Assembly: GCA_023659975.1 (NCBI GenBank)
Contig: JAGXOI010000002.1
Span: 2,273-43,468 of the forward strand
Length of the DNA: 41,196 nucleotides
Source of the DNA: Candidatus Aenigmarchaeota archaeon LH_S4
GTDB taxonomy: Archaea > Aenigmatarchaeota > Aenigmatarchaeia > QMZS01
Reading direction: 5' to 3'
This document shows positions 7,350 to 15,322 of the stretch, in pieces. The notes beneath the pieces were generated by a model. That model ran no database searches. It saw only the letters and a list, made by a program, of their open reading frames with translations, and was not told the origin of the DNA. Both the position numbers and the translations under genes were made by a program. Numbering within the stretch: position 1 is the stretch's first letter; each line of letters opens with the position of its first letter.

Positions 7350-7928
7350 ATGAAAGTTATTGCCCTGGGAGCAGAAGCAAAGATTTATTTAGATAGGGAT
7401 AAAATAGTCAAGGAGAGAATTTCCAAAAAATATAGAGAAAAAGAATTAGATGTTTTTTTGAGGAAAAGGAGGACAAAGAAAGAAGCAAAATTATTATCAG
7501 ATGTGAAAAGGCTTGGAATAAAAGTTCCTACCTTGTTTGATGTGAAAAATTTTTCAATAGGGATGGAATTTATTGAAGGAAAAAAATTAAAAGAATATCT
7601 CAACAAAAATAATTATAGAAAACTCTGCAAGAAAATCGGGGAAGCTATTTCAAAGATACATTCGGCTGATATAATTCATGGAGACCTAACAACCTCAAAT
7701 ATTATTGTCAAAAATGAAGAACTCTACTTTATAGACTTTGGTCTCGGAGTAGAAACAAAAAGTTTGGAGCAGAAAGCCTCTGATTTACTGACTTTAGTTC
7801 AAAATTTCAGAGCAGTTCACCCAGAATTTAATTGCTGGAAATATTTTTTGTCAGGTTATAAAAATAGAGAAACAGAGAAAATTTTGGAAGTTTTTGAAAA
7901 GATGTTAAAGAGGAGAAGGTATATTTAA
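7350..7928 (+). CDS. bud32: Bud32 / PRPK-type kinase of the KEOPS complex
   Basis: This is a 192-residue minimal protein kinase. It has a glycine-poor N-lobe, MEFIEGKKLKEYL for the hinge, the catalytic HGDLTTSNII (Asp112) and the metal-binding FIDFGLG (Asp129). Bud32 works with Kae1, Cgi121 and Pcc1 in forming t6A at position 37 of tRNAs that read ANN codons. In many archaea it is fused to Kae1; here it is free-standing, and no Kae1 gene is in view. The start ATG at 7350 is 2 bp after fibrillarin, indicating co-transcription. Confidence 0.94.
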   Translation: MKVIALGAEAKIYLDRDKIVKERISKKYREKELDVFLRKRRTKKEAKLLSDVKRLGIKVPTLFDVKNFSIGMEFIEGKKLKEYLNKNNYRKLCKKIGEAISKIHSADIIHGDLTTSNIIVKNEELYFIDFGLGVETKSLEQKASDLLTLVQNFRAVHPEFNCWKYFLSGYKNRETEKILEVFEKMLKRRRYI

Positions 7929-7943
7929 GTTAGTTACTAAATT

Positions 7944-8126
7944 ATGGTTGAGAAAGCTTGTAAGATTTGTCATATGCTGACAGAGAAAAAGGAATGTCCA
8001 GTTTGTAAAACAAAAGAGTTAACAGAGAATTGGCAGGGGATTGCTATTATTTTTAATCCTGAAGAAAGTGATGTTGCAAAAGAGTTAAATTTCAAATTAT
8101 CTGGAAAATACGCTATTAAGGTATAA
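7944..8126 (+). CDS. spt4: Transcription elongation factor Spt4 (RpoE'')
   Basis: This is a 60-residue zinc protein with CKICHMLTEKKECPVCK, two CxxC pairs at residues 6-9 and about 18-21, followed by the typical ELTENWQGIAIIFNPEESDVAKEL. Spt4 pairs with Spt5 to form the processivity clamp of archaeal RNA polymerase. Length is normal. It follows bud32 by 15 bp on the same strand. Archaeal spt4 is often next to rpoE; here rpoE is not present. Confidence 0.95.
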   Translation: MVEKACKICHMLTEKKECPVCKTKELTENWQGIAIIFNPEESDVAKELNFKLSGKYAIKV

Positions 8127-8130
8127 TTTT

Positions 8131-8145
8131 CTTATATATATATCT
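8131..8145 (+). promoter_or_regulatory. TATA box for the MscS-like gene
   Basis: A run cttatatatatatct lies 14-28 bp before the ATG at 8159. The spacing fits a very short or absent leader, as is common in archaea. Confidence 0.55.
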
Positions 8146-8158
8146 ATATGTATTAGTT

Positions 8159-8806
8159 ATGGCAGTAATGGAAGCACTACCCATGTTGTTGACAAATCTC
8201 GGAGAAAGTACAATTGCTTTTCTTCCTAACCTTATAGGAGCATTGATAATTCTCTTATTGGGTTATATAATAGGAAAAGTTGTTGGAGTGGTGATTGAAA
8301 AAATCTGCAGAGGTGCAATGTTGGACAAGTATATAAAAAGTAAAGGATTCAAATTGAGTTACCTTTTTAAGGTGGCAGGATCTTGGATAGTTTATTTAGT
8401 AGCAATACAAGCAGCATTTCAATATTTGGGAATAATAGCCTTGGCAATGTTTGTGGATAAAATTGTAAATTTCATACCAATGGCTGTTGGTGCAGCAATA
8501 ATTATAGTAGTCGGTTACATCTTGGGTAATTTCTTTGAGGAGCAAATAAACTTAAGCAAAGGAAAATATAGGGAGTTAGTTGGTAGAATAGTAAACTTCT
8601 TTGTAATTTATGTAGCAATTGCAATGGCTTTGCCGGTTATAGGGATAGACACAATGCTGGTAAATAGCATACTATTGGTAATAATAGCAAGTGTTGGTCT
8701 TGGATTTGCCATTGCAATGGGTCTTGGATTGAAGGAGGTTGTTGCAAAGGAAGCAGATAAATATATTGGTGATGTAGAAAAGTCATTTGTTAAAAAGAAA
8801 AAATAA
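8159..8806 (+). CDS. MscS-like small membrane channel protein (TM-helix repeat type)
   Basis: This 215-residue protein has about five hydrophobic segments and two similar blocks (LPNLIGALIILLLGYIIGKV near residue 23 and IPMAVGAAIIIVVGYILGNF near 105). This is the conserved TM-helix repeat seen in mechanosensitive-channel-related proteins. It lacks the large cytoplasmic beta/alpha domain of true MscS and ends in a basic tail (KSFVKKKK). It probably helps with osmotic release or is a channel of unknown selectivity. It is a single gene with its own TATA box and an oligo-T stretch after the stop. Confidence 0.75.
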   Translation: MAVMEALPMLLTNLGESTIAFLPNLIGALIILLLGYIIGKVVGVVIEKICRGAMLDKYIKSKGFKLSYLFKVAGSWIVYLVAIQAAFQYLGIIALAMFVDKIVNFIPMAVGAAIIIVVGYILGNFFEEQINLSKGKYRELVGRIVNFFVIYVAIAMALPVIGIDTMLVNSILLVIIASVGLGFAIAMGLGLKEVVAKEADKYIGDVEKSFVKKKK

Positions 8807-8831
8807 TTTTATTTTTTAGTTTTTTTTAAAT
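8807..8831 (+). terminator. Oligo-T termination region
   Basis: Two T-runs (ttttattttttagttttttttaaat) follow the stop codon directly. Archaeal polymerase stops at such oligo-T tracts. No hairpin is needed or seen. Confidence 0.5.
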
Positions 8832-8867
8832 TTTAATATTTAATAGGGTATATTCTTTGAATATATT

Positions 8868-9545
8868 ATGGAACCTGTAACTACAAGGCTGAAAAAAGGT
8901 GGGGAAGTATTTGAAATTTTAGTTTATCCAAGGGAAGCTCTTGAGTTCAAACAAAGAAAAAAAATAGTAGAAGATGTTATTGTTTCAGATGAAATATTTT
9001 CAGATATAGAGAGGGGTGAAAAAGTATCCTCTCAGGATTTAAACAAAAACTTTGGAACTGAGAACAGGATTGAAGTTGCAAAAAAAATTATAATTGAAGG
9101 AGAAATACAAATTCCAAAGGAACTAAGAGATGAAATGCTGGATAAAAAGAAAAAGCAGATTGCGGCAATTATTTCAAAGACAGCAATAAATCCTCAGACA
9201 AAGGCACCACATCCAATTGAAAGAATTTTAAGAGCTATGGAAAATATAGGAATTAATATAACTTTTTATAAAAGTGTTGAAGAGCAGGTCCAGGAGATAA
9301 TAAAAAAAATTAGAGTAGAAATCCCTCTATCAATTGAAAATCTAAAGATGGAAATAAGAATTCCAGCAAAATATTCTGGTGCTGCCTATGGAAAAATCAA
9401 ATCTCTTGGTAAAATCCTAAAGGAAAACTGGAATAGTGATGGAAGTTTTTTCTGTTATTTGGAAATCCCTGCAGGACAGAAAAATGATGTCTATGATAAA
9501 CTTGGATCTTTAACTCATGGAGAAGCTTTTATCAAGGAGAAATAA
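8868..9545 (+). CDS. sdo1: SBDS/Sdo1 ribosome maturation protein
   Basis: This 225-residue protein has the three-domain SBDS layout. The N-terminal FYSH-like domain contains RLKKGGEVFEILVYPREAL. The central helical domain has KTAINPQTKAPHPIERILRAM (around residue 105-125), the best conserved SBDS segment. The ferredoxin-like C-terminal part contains LKMEIRIPAKYSGAAYGKIK. With an EF2-like GTPase, SBDS removes IF6 from the large ribosomal subunit. Fittingly, aIF6 is the next gene, tail to tail with a 1-bp gap. A TATA-like AT-rich stretch precedes the ATG closely. Length is normal. Confidence 0.96.
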   Translation: MEPVTTRLKKGGEVFEILVYPREALEFKQRKKIVEDVIVSDEIFSDIERGEKVSSQDLNKNFGTENRIEVAKKIIIEGEIQIPKELRDEMLDKKKKQIAAIISKTAINPQTKAPHPIERILRAMENIGINITFYKSVEEQVQEIIKKIRVEIPLSIENLKMEIRIPAKYSGAAYGKIKSLGKILKENWNSDGSFFCYLEIPAGQKNDVYDKLGSLTHGEAFIKEK

Positions 9546-9546
9546 G

Positions 9547-10194
9547 CTAAAAAACCTTCAAGCCTTCCTGAAGCTCAGCAAGTTCCTTACCTTTTAAATT
9601 TTTTGGAATAATTGCTCCTTTTGTATTTGCTAAAATTTCAGCTCCAGGGAAACCCTCATAAAATTCCAGTTTTTTAAATTCAATCCCAAGAGTTTTTTCA
9701 AGAATTTCAATTTCAGCATCTTTACAATTTTTATGCACAATTCCAGCTTTGTTTGTTACTGTGGCAAGAACTCCAGGAAAAGGTAAATCCGAGATTGTTG
9801 TTGCCTCTGTCTTCAGTTTCAGTTCCTTTTCAAAGAAATATTTTTTTTCTGCAAGATAAGGAGAGAGAATACAACCCTTGTCATTGCACAAAACCAGATT
9901 TCCCAAGGTTGTAAATATTCCTGTCAGTTTTATAACTTCTTTTTCTAAATTTTTTATCTCTGAGTCTGAAACAAGTTCAGGAACAAACATATATTTTAAA
10001 TTTGCCGCTGAAAATAATCCAATTAAGGAAGAATTATATAAACTTATCTTCTTTATTTTAACTTCTAAAGATTCTGATATTTTTTGGGTTTGGGCTTTTT
10101 TAACTTCTGCAGGAAGATACCCTACACTTTCTGTTATTAATCCCAGTAGACCTAAAGTTGGACTCCCTGAAAACTCTGTTTGATAGACTGCCAT
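9547..10194 (-). CDS. eif6: Translation initiation factor 6 (aIF6)
   Basis: This 215-residue pentein-fold protein binds the large subunit and blocks joining until SBDS releases it. Family features seen are repeating short alpha/beta units, LGNLVLCNDKGCILSP near the middle, and TVTNKAGIVHKNC and TKGAIIPKNLKG near the end. Length matches archaeal IF6. Upstream on the same strand, 6 bp away, is the histone gene and before it a small membrane protein, so all three may form an operon. The pairing with SBDS on the opposite strand is functionally consistent. Confidence 0.94.
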   Translation of the reverse strand: MAVYQTEFSGSPTLGLLGLITESVGYLPAEVKKAQTQKISESLEVKIKKISLYNSSLIGLFSAANLKYMFVPELVSDSEIKNLEKEVIKLTGIFTTLGNLVLCNDKGCILSPYLAEKKYFFEKELKLKTEATTISDLPFPGVLATVTNKAGIVHKNCKDAEIEILEKTLGIEFKKLEFYEGFPGAEILANTKGAIIPKNLKGKELAELQEGLKVF

Positions 10195-10200
10195 AAATAA

Positions 10201-10428
10201 CTACTCCTTATTTTTTTCAATAGCAAGTTTCACATCATTAAGCATTATTGTTTTCCTGTCTGCGTGTCTTGCAAATTTATCTGCTTTTTGAATAATTTTC
10301 TCCAATTCTGAAATCAAGTATTCTGAAATAAATAATGCCGTATCTTTGCTAATTCTTTCTGCACCCAATTCCCTTGAAAGCCTTAGAATAGTATGTAATG
10401 GTAACTTAGATTTCTTTTTTTTGAACAT
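10201..10428 (-). CDS. Archaeal histone
   Basis: This 75-residue histone-fold protein has the pattern LPLHTILRLSRELGAERIS, a long central helix, and the loop-2 signature RHADRKTIMLNDVKLAI. Archaeal histones dimerise and wrap DNA into extendable superhelices. A basic extension MFKKKKSK stands before the fold; most archaeal histones lack such a tail, so this one is slightly longer at the N-terminus. It lies 2 bp after the membrane-protein ORF and 6 bp before eif6. Confidence 0.93.
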   Translation of the reverse strand: MFKKKKSKLPLHTILRLSRELGAERISKDTALFISEYLISELEKIIQKADKFARHADRKTIMLNDVKLAIEKNKE

Positions 10429-10430
10429 AA

Positions 10431-10736
10431 TTATCTAAATAGAAAAAAAGAAGCAACAGAATAAAGACCTTTAATCAAGAAATAAAAAAATAGGATTATT
10501 ATAACTAAATTACCAAACCCGTAAGAAAATAAAATGAGAAAGGCTATGATTAAATCCAAGAGGGATAGAAATATGAATAAAGGAGTAATTGTGGGCAGAA
10601 TCGGGATAAAAGAAGAAATCCCTCTTAAAAAGAGAAAAAGAATCAAAATAAGTGCGATTGGGTTTTCTAGGTAATTTAAAAAAAGCAGAATTCCTGTAAC
10701 GATATCAATAAAGCCCATCAAGTCAAAGAACGACAT
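10431..10736 (-). CDS. Small membrane protein with four helices
   Basis: This 101-residue protein is almost entirely hydrophobic, with about four helices and few charges. No motif or family is recognised. It overlaps nothing and runs 2 bp before the histone gene on the same strand, which favours real translation as the first gene of a histone-eif6 operon. tRNA-Asn lies divergent 30 bp away. Confidence 0.65.
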   Translation of the reverse strand: MSFFDLMGFIDIVTGILLFLNYLENPIALILILFLFLRGISSFIPILPTITPLFIFLSLLDLIIAFLILFSYGFGNLVIIILFFYFLIKGLYSVASFFLFR

Positions 10737-10766
10737 TATAACAATTTAATTTTTTATTAACATTAT

Positions 10767-10938
10767 GCCTCAGTAGCTCAGTAGGTGGAGCATCTGGCTG
10801 TTAACCAGGAGGTCGAAGGTTCGAGTGAAGACTTTTCTTTCCTAAAAGAAAATTCCTCAAAGTCAAAAGAAAGGGAGGTTCCTGCTTCGCAGAGATATTA
10901 TCTCCTGTATTTTGATTACGGAAATCCTTCCTGAGGCG
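10767..10938 (+). tRNA. tRNA-Asn (GTT) with a 99-nt intron in the T-loop
   Basis: Exon 1 (10767-10825) and exon 2 (10925-10938) join into a 73-nt tRNA. The 7-bp acceptor stem is GCCTCAG/CTGAGGC, the D-stem GCTC/GAGC, the anticodon arm TCTGG-CTGTTAA-CCAGG (GTT), the variable loop AGGTC, and the T-arm GAAGG-TTCGAGT-CCTTC. The intron 10826-10924 interrupts the T-loop (59/60). The splice sites form a textbook bulge-helix-bulge: outer helix GAAGG/CCTTC, bulge AAT, 4-bp helix TTCG/CGGA, bulge AGT. The discriminator is G and no CCA is encoded. The intron holds a pyrimidine/purine hairpin (cttttctttcctaaaagaaaa) and a second stem around gctgcttcgcag-like sequence. Confidence 0.93.
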
Positions 10939-11385
10939 GAACTCTTTTGTATATGTTACTTTCCTTAGAGAGATAGCAAAACAAGGTGCATATATGAAAG
11001 AGTATAAAAAACAACAATCAGAGAAAACTTAGTTATAGAAGATTATTAAGAATTTCAGAATATAATAAACAATTATTGATAAAATATTTAGAAGAAAAAC
11101 AATCAGAGAAAGTTCATATCTGTGTATACCTTTACTTGCTACCTTAATTTCCCTATTTTACTGCGAGAGGCACGAAGTTCTAGAGCAAATTAAAATGCAA
11201 AACTTAAAATTAATTATGCAGGAGATATAGGAAAAACCTTTACTAACATTAGGGATAGATTTAATAAATAATCTATGATTAATTAATTATATGCAGATTA
11301 AAAATATTTCAAAAGAAAATAGACTAAGAGAAAGATTTCAAAAATTAGGAGCATCTGCTTTGAATGGTGTTATACAATAAATAAT
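10939..11385. other. 447-bp stretch of decayed coding sequence
   Basis: No intact gene is present. A plus-strand frame near 11000-11150 (containing RLLRISEYNKQLLIKYLEEK) lacks a start and ends in a stop. A 29-codon ORF at 11291-11380 (MQIKNISKENRLRERF) precedes the next ORF. The 14-mer acaatcagagaaa occurs twice (about 11013 and 11098). It looks like remains of an island next to the tRNA gene; the first fragment resembles, weakly, the N-terminal arm of a tyrosine recombinase. Confidence 0.35.
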
Positions 11386-11757
11386 ATGCAAATCCAGGAA
11401 GTATCAGAATGGTTGGATAAGTATAACAGTAAAAATGAATCCTTTGATTTAGAAAAAGAAATAGAGACTATAATAAGCCAGAAGAATTATCTAACAAAAG
11501 AAGATTTGATAACGATAGTAAAATGGAAATATCATAAAGGTTTAGAAAAAAATAGAGAAAGGGCAATTAATTTTCTTGAACAAATGAATGGTTCGGAAAT
11601 AGAAAAAATTACTCAGGAAGCATTTGAGATTGAAGAAGAGAGTAAAAAAATAAGAAAATTATGTAAAATTAAAAGTGTAGGAATATCTTTAGCAAGTTGT
11701 ATTTTTTGTTTTTCTATACTTTTTTCTTTACCGTTCATTTTTTCTTCCTTTTTCTAG
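11386..11757 (+). CDS. Hypothetical protein, possibly truncated helix-hairpin-helix type
   Basis: This 123-residue ORF begins with a helical, charged region (LTKEDLITIVKWKYHKGLEKNRERAINFLEQ) and continues to KLCKIKSVGISLASCI. That order (a helical block, then a xSVGxxxAS hairpin) recalls uncharacterised base-excision-like HhH proteins, in which a further conserved segment follows. Here the sequence instead runs into a very Phe/Ser-rich end and stops after CIFCFSILFSLPFIFSSFF. It is either a truncated or shifted copy, or a small protein with a C-terminal membrane anchor. It sits between the decayed stretch and res, on the opposite strand. Confidence 0.45.
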   Translation: MQIQEVSEWLDKYNSKNESFDLEKEIETIISQKNYLTKEDLITIVKWKYHKGLEKNRERAINFLEQMNGSEIEKITQEAFEIEEESKKIRKLCKIKSVGISLASCIFCFSILFSLPFIFSSFF

Positions 11758-11894
11758 CATAAAGGATAACTTTAACTTTTTGGAGGACTTTAGCATAAAA
11801 AGTAACTTTCTCACCTTTTTTAGTATGGAATGAAATTTTATCTTCTGTGGATTTTGTTGCCCAAAAACTTACTTTTCTTTTTTCCTTACCCTTT

Positions 11895-14819
11895 TCACAT
11901 ACCTTCAACAAAATCTCCTAATGTTCCTTCTACTTTTGACTTAGTTAACTTAGCATATTCTAATATCTCCTCTGTTGATCCCCCTTTATCTCTCATTTCA
12001 TAAAAAGTATTTTCTCCGAGTAAAACATAATTCCAAGTGCAATTCATTCTATCTTCTGCTTTTAGTTCATTGATTTTAGTTATCCAATCAATTGTTGCCA
12101 GCCTTTTTTGTTTTACATTTTGGCTACTTAAATCTTTTTGTGCTTTTGTTTCAACAAGATAAATTTTATTATCAATTCTTACAATAAAATCAGGGTAATA
12201 ACGAGCTAATAAACCATCTTCTCTAATATAAAAAATATGAGCAAAGTCATGATAATTCTCGTTAATTTTGAGAAAGGCTCTAACTTTTGAGTCTGTGTCA
12301 ACAAATTCAATAAAACTCTTTTCAAATCCACCTTTGTGTGAAGGATAAGCCAATTTTTCGTAAATCACTTTTGAGATATCTAAAGAAAAATTTTCCCTCA
12401 TTTTAATCTCTGAAACTTCAGAAAAGAATTTTTTGATCACTTTTGCATCAGTAATTTCTATATTCTTTTGAAGATCATAGATTGTCTGACTTACTTGCTT
12501 AATAATGTGGGTAACTATCTTTGATTTGGATAATAATAAGACTCTCCAGTTATTGTCTTTTAAAGGGTCAAAATCTTGATTAAACAATTTATGTTTTATG
12601 TAATTATCTGTTAGTTTTGCTATTTCTACAGTATTAACTTGCATCATTGGAAAGGTTTTTTTATTCTTTTCACCAACAACCAATGAGGATACTCCATTTA
12701 CTAATCTGGCAATAAATTCGTTATAACTTTTTGCAGTAAAAATATCCGCAGTTACAGAATATTCTCCAAATCTTGTCTTAACTGTTATTTCCTCTGAATA
12801 GAAAGTATCTCCTTCTCTATGAACTAATTTCTTTAAATCTTCTAAAGGGATAGGAAAAGGTGCTAAATTTTCAAAAGATAATTCTTTTGGTGCTAAGTTT
12901 TCTTCTTTGTCTCTAACAATAATTGGCCAGAAAAAATCATAATTTTTGTAATCTTTTCTTAATCCAACTTTTATTATATCTCCTAATATACTTCTTCGGT
13001 CTGTTGGTATTTCGGTTGTTGCTCCGATTGCACCATCTCTTAACAAACTATCGTAGAATTGTATAAAGGCTGGATGCTCAACTATACTTAAAATATCTAG
13101 ATAATTATTTGGCTCTTCTTTCTTTTCAAGCAATTTTATTCTATTTTCTTTTTTAATTTCTTGAAACTCTGGCTCTCGCCACATTATTCTTAATCCTCTT
13201 CCGATTATTTGCTCCAAAAGAATATATGAAGTACTTGAACGCAAAGGAACAATCACACAGATATTATTTACATCAAAACCCTCTCTTAACATTAAAACAG
13301 AAACAATTACTTTTGGTGTTTCATGTTTATCCATATTAAACAACTTCTGCTTTATTTCTATCCATTCTTTCTGTGGAATTTGTCCTTTTTTGTTAGAATC
13401 TATTTGCATAACATCTTCATCAGACAAACCCTCTGATTTTAAGAAAGTTATAATCTGAGGCGTAACTTTTGTATCCTCGCAGATTATTAACATTTTTGGG
13501 TATTTATTTGAAATTCCATTTCTATCTGCTGTTAATGCAACAAATTCTTTTTCCAGTATTTTGAGTTTTTGGAGTCCTGCTCTAATCATAATTTTTTGCC
13601 CTTTTGACAAACCAATGACAGTTTTTCCTTCCCTTTCTGCTTTAAAATCTAAAGGAAGAGCGGCAATATCTTTTCTCTTATCTAAGGCTATTGTCTTAAC
13701 AAACCCTTTTTTTATTGCAGTCACTAAATCAAAATTAACTATAATATGCGGAAAAAAATGTTTTGTTCTTTTCTGGCCAGAACCGCTTACATTAAAAGGG
13801 GTTGCAGAAAAGTCAATTTGAATAAAATTATCTTTTTTTGTTTCTGATATTTTAGTCAGACTTTTCTGCCATTCAACTTCAAAAATTTCTCCTGCTTTTT
13901 TAACTTCATGAATATGATGAGCTTCATCATTGAAAATAACCAAATCTGGCAGGTTTCTCAAATATTCAATTTCTTTTCCTTTTGAATAATTATTATCTAA
14001 TTCATTTAAACTATGTCCTGCTGTTGTTCCCGGTGTGATTGGTAATATCTCTTTTACAACTTTGGAAGGATCATCTAAGGGACTTCCATAATTTTCTTCT
14101 TCTTCAACACCTGCCAAAAGATGCCAATTGGTTATAGCAATTAGCCCTTCTCCAGTAACTTTTTTACCAATCTCTTCTTTTTTAACCACATTTGACTGTA
14201 TAAAACCAAAAACAATATCTCTAAAAGCAGGAGGTATAAATAAATTTTCAAACATTTTAAAATCTGATTTTTCAAAATCTCTTGTTCCGTCTTCCTGTTC
14301 CTTACCTAAAAAAGCATCCCGTAACCTTTCATAAACTATTAATCCTGGTGCAACCAAAAGAAAATTTTTGGAATATCTTCCATTTGGAGTTTCTTCATAT
14401 TTTGCGTTTAGATATTGCCAGATTAAGATAGCATGAAGAACCCATGTTTTTCCTGTTCCTGTCGCCATTTTAACACCATATTTTGAATAATTGTATTTAT
14501 CTTTTTTGAGGTCCAGCATATCTACTTCTGTTAATGATTCTAGATTTGCTGACATATACATATCATAAACATTTTTACATTTTAAAATTTCATGCAGATA
14601 AATTATATTAAGAATTGCTTGTTTCTGTCCTTCATGAAAATTAATATTTCTTGTTTCACAAAAAGAATCAGAAAACCAGAATTTTAATAAATCTTTTGTA
14701 ATCGGAGTTACTTTCTCTAAAAATATGCCTGCTTCCCACTCTTTATTTGCCATCTCTGTAACAATTCTGGCAAATTTTAAAGGAATATTCCTTGTCCCAA
14801 TATTTGTTGGAGTTACCAT
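11895..14819 (-). CDS. res: Type III restriction enzyme, Res subunit (helicase-nuclease)
   Basis: This 974-residue protein has an SF2 helicase core: Walker A MATGTGKT (residues 118-125), FNDEAHHIH for Walker B, FSATPFNVSG for motif III, and LLEQIIGRGLRIMWR for motif VI. Near residues 860-890 it carries a PD-(D/E)xK endonuclease site (YYPDFIVRID followed by YLVETKAQ). Res needs Mod for DNA recognition, translocates or slides between two head-to-head sites, and cuts beside one of them. It is the last gene of a three-gene operon (mod, membrane protein, res), 7 bp behind the membrane protein. Both active sites are intact. Confidence 0.94.
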   Translation of the reverse strand: MVTPTNIGTRNIPLKFARIVTEMANKEWEAGIFLEKVTPITKDLLKFWFSDSFCETRNINFHEGQKQAILNIIYLHEILKCKNVYDMYMSANLESLTEVDMLDLKKDKYNYSKYGVKMATGTGKTWVLHAILIWQYLNAKYEETPNGRYSKNFLLVAPGLIVYERLRDAFLGKEQEDGTRDFEKSDFKMFENLFIPPAFRDIVFGFIQSNVVKKEEIGKKVTGEGLIAITNWHLLAGVEEEENYGSPLDDPSKVVKEILPITPGTTAGHSLNELDNNYSKGKEIEYLRNLPDLVIFNDEAHHIHEVKKAGEIFEVEWQKSLTKISETKKDNFIQIDFSATPFNVSGSGQKRTKHFFPHIIVNFDLVTAIKKGFVKTIALDKRKDIAALPLDFKAEREGKTVIGLSKGQKIMIRAGLQKLKILEKEFVALTADRNGISNKYPKMLIICEDTKVTPQIITFLKSEGLSDEDVMQIDSNKKGQIPQKEWIEIKQKLFNMDKHETPKVIVSVLMLREGFDVNNICVIVPLRSSTSYILLEQIIGRGLRIMWREPEFQEIKKENRIKLLEKKEEPNNYLDILSIVEHPAFIQFYDSLLRDGAIGATTEIPTDRRSILGDIIKVGLRKDYKNYDFFWPIIVRDKEENLAPKELSFENLAPFPIPLEDLKKLVHREGDTFYSEEITVKTRFGEYSVTADIFTAKSYNEFIARLVNGVSSLVVGEKNKKTFPMMQVNTVEIAKLTDNYIKHKLFNQDFDPLKDNNWRVLLLSKSKIVTHIIKQVSQTIYDLQKNIEITDAKVIKKFFSEVSEIKMRENFSLDISKVIYEKLAYPSHKGGFEKSFIEFVDTDSKVRAFLKINENYHDFAHIFYIREDGLLARYYPDFIVRIDNKIYLVETKAQKDLSSQNVKQKRLATIDWITKINELKAEDRMNCTWNYVLLGENTFYEMRDKGGSTEEILEYAKLTKSKVEGTLGDFVEGM

Positions 14820-14826
14820 TTTTCAC

Positions 14827-15321
14827 TTATACATATTTATTAATTATTTTTATTGTTTGATTAACCATATCTTTCCTTTCCTCAGGTTCGCCGGGTTCAA
14901 TAGCATCCTTATTTTTTCTAAAATATACTACTAAACTGTTTGAAATAGAAAGAACATTTTCTTCAATTTTTTTAAGTTCGTCTTCCGTTAAAATTTTACT
15001 ACTTAAAATAACTTTGCGATTTTTTAGTCTATCATATTTTGCTGTAATATTCATCAAATTATTTCTTATTTCGTTTTGTGCATTAATTATCTTATCACGA
15101 AACTTTGCGTTAATTGATTCACTTTCAAAAGAAGTTGTAAATATATTTTTATAAAAAAGTAAATTGACTTTAAGTCTGATAAGTTCTTTTTTAAATTCAA
15201 AAAATGGAACAATAATAAATAATTCAAGATATTTAGTAATTAGAAATATAACTAAGGCAATAAATATAGTAGCAATTATTGGAAAGGTGGATTGTAAAAT
15301 CATATCAAGAAATGTAACCAT
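14827..15321 (-). CDS. Unknown membrane protein inside the type III R-M operon
   Basis: This 164-residue protein has one long hydrophobic region at residues 8-42 (probably one or two helices) followed by about 120 cytoplasmic, helical, charged residues (SINAKFRDKIINAQNEIRNNL and others). No enzyme motif is recognised. Its start is 1 bp after the mod stop and its stop 7 bp before the res start, so it must be expressed with them. Classical type III systems contain only mod and res. This gene could be an accessory effector, a regulator or a passenger. There is no sign of decay. Confidence 0.75.
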   Translation of the reverse strand: MVTFLDMILQSTFPIIATIFIALVIFLITKYLELFIIVPFFEFKKELIRLKVNLLFYKNIFTTSFESESINAKFRDKIINAQNEIRNNLMNITAKYDRLKNRKVILSSKILTEDELKKIEENVLSISNSLVVYFRKNKDAIEPGEPEERKDMVNQTIKIINKYV

Positions 15322-15322
15322 C

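Noticed and set aside
7350-7928. Kae1-Bud32 fusion
   Set aside because: The frame is only kinase length and fibrillarin ends 2 bp upstream, so Bud32 is free-standing.
11758-11894. Continuation of the HhH-like ORF in another frame downstream of 11757
   Set aside because: A frame of about 40 codons exists but shows no resemblance to the expected family segment.
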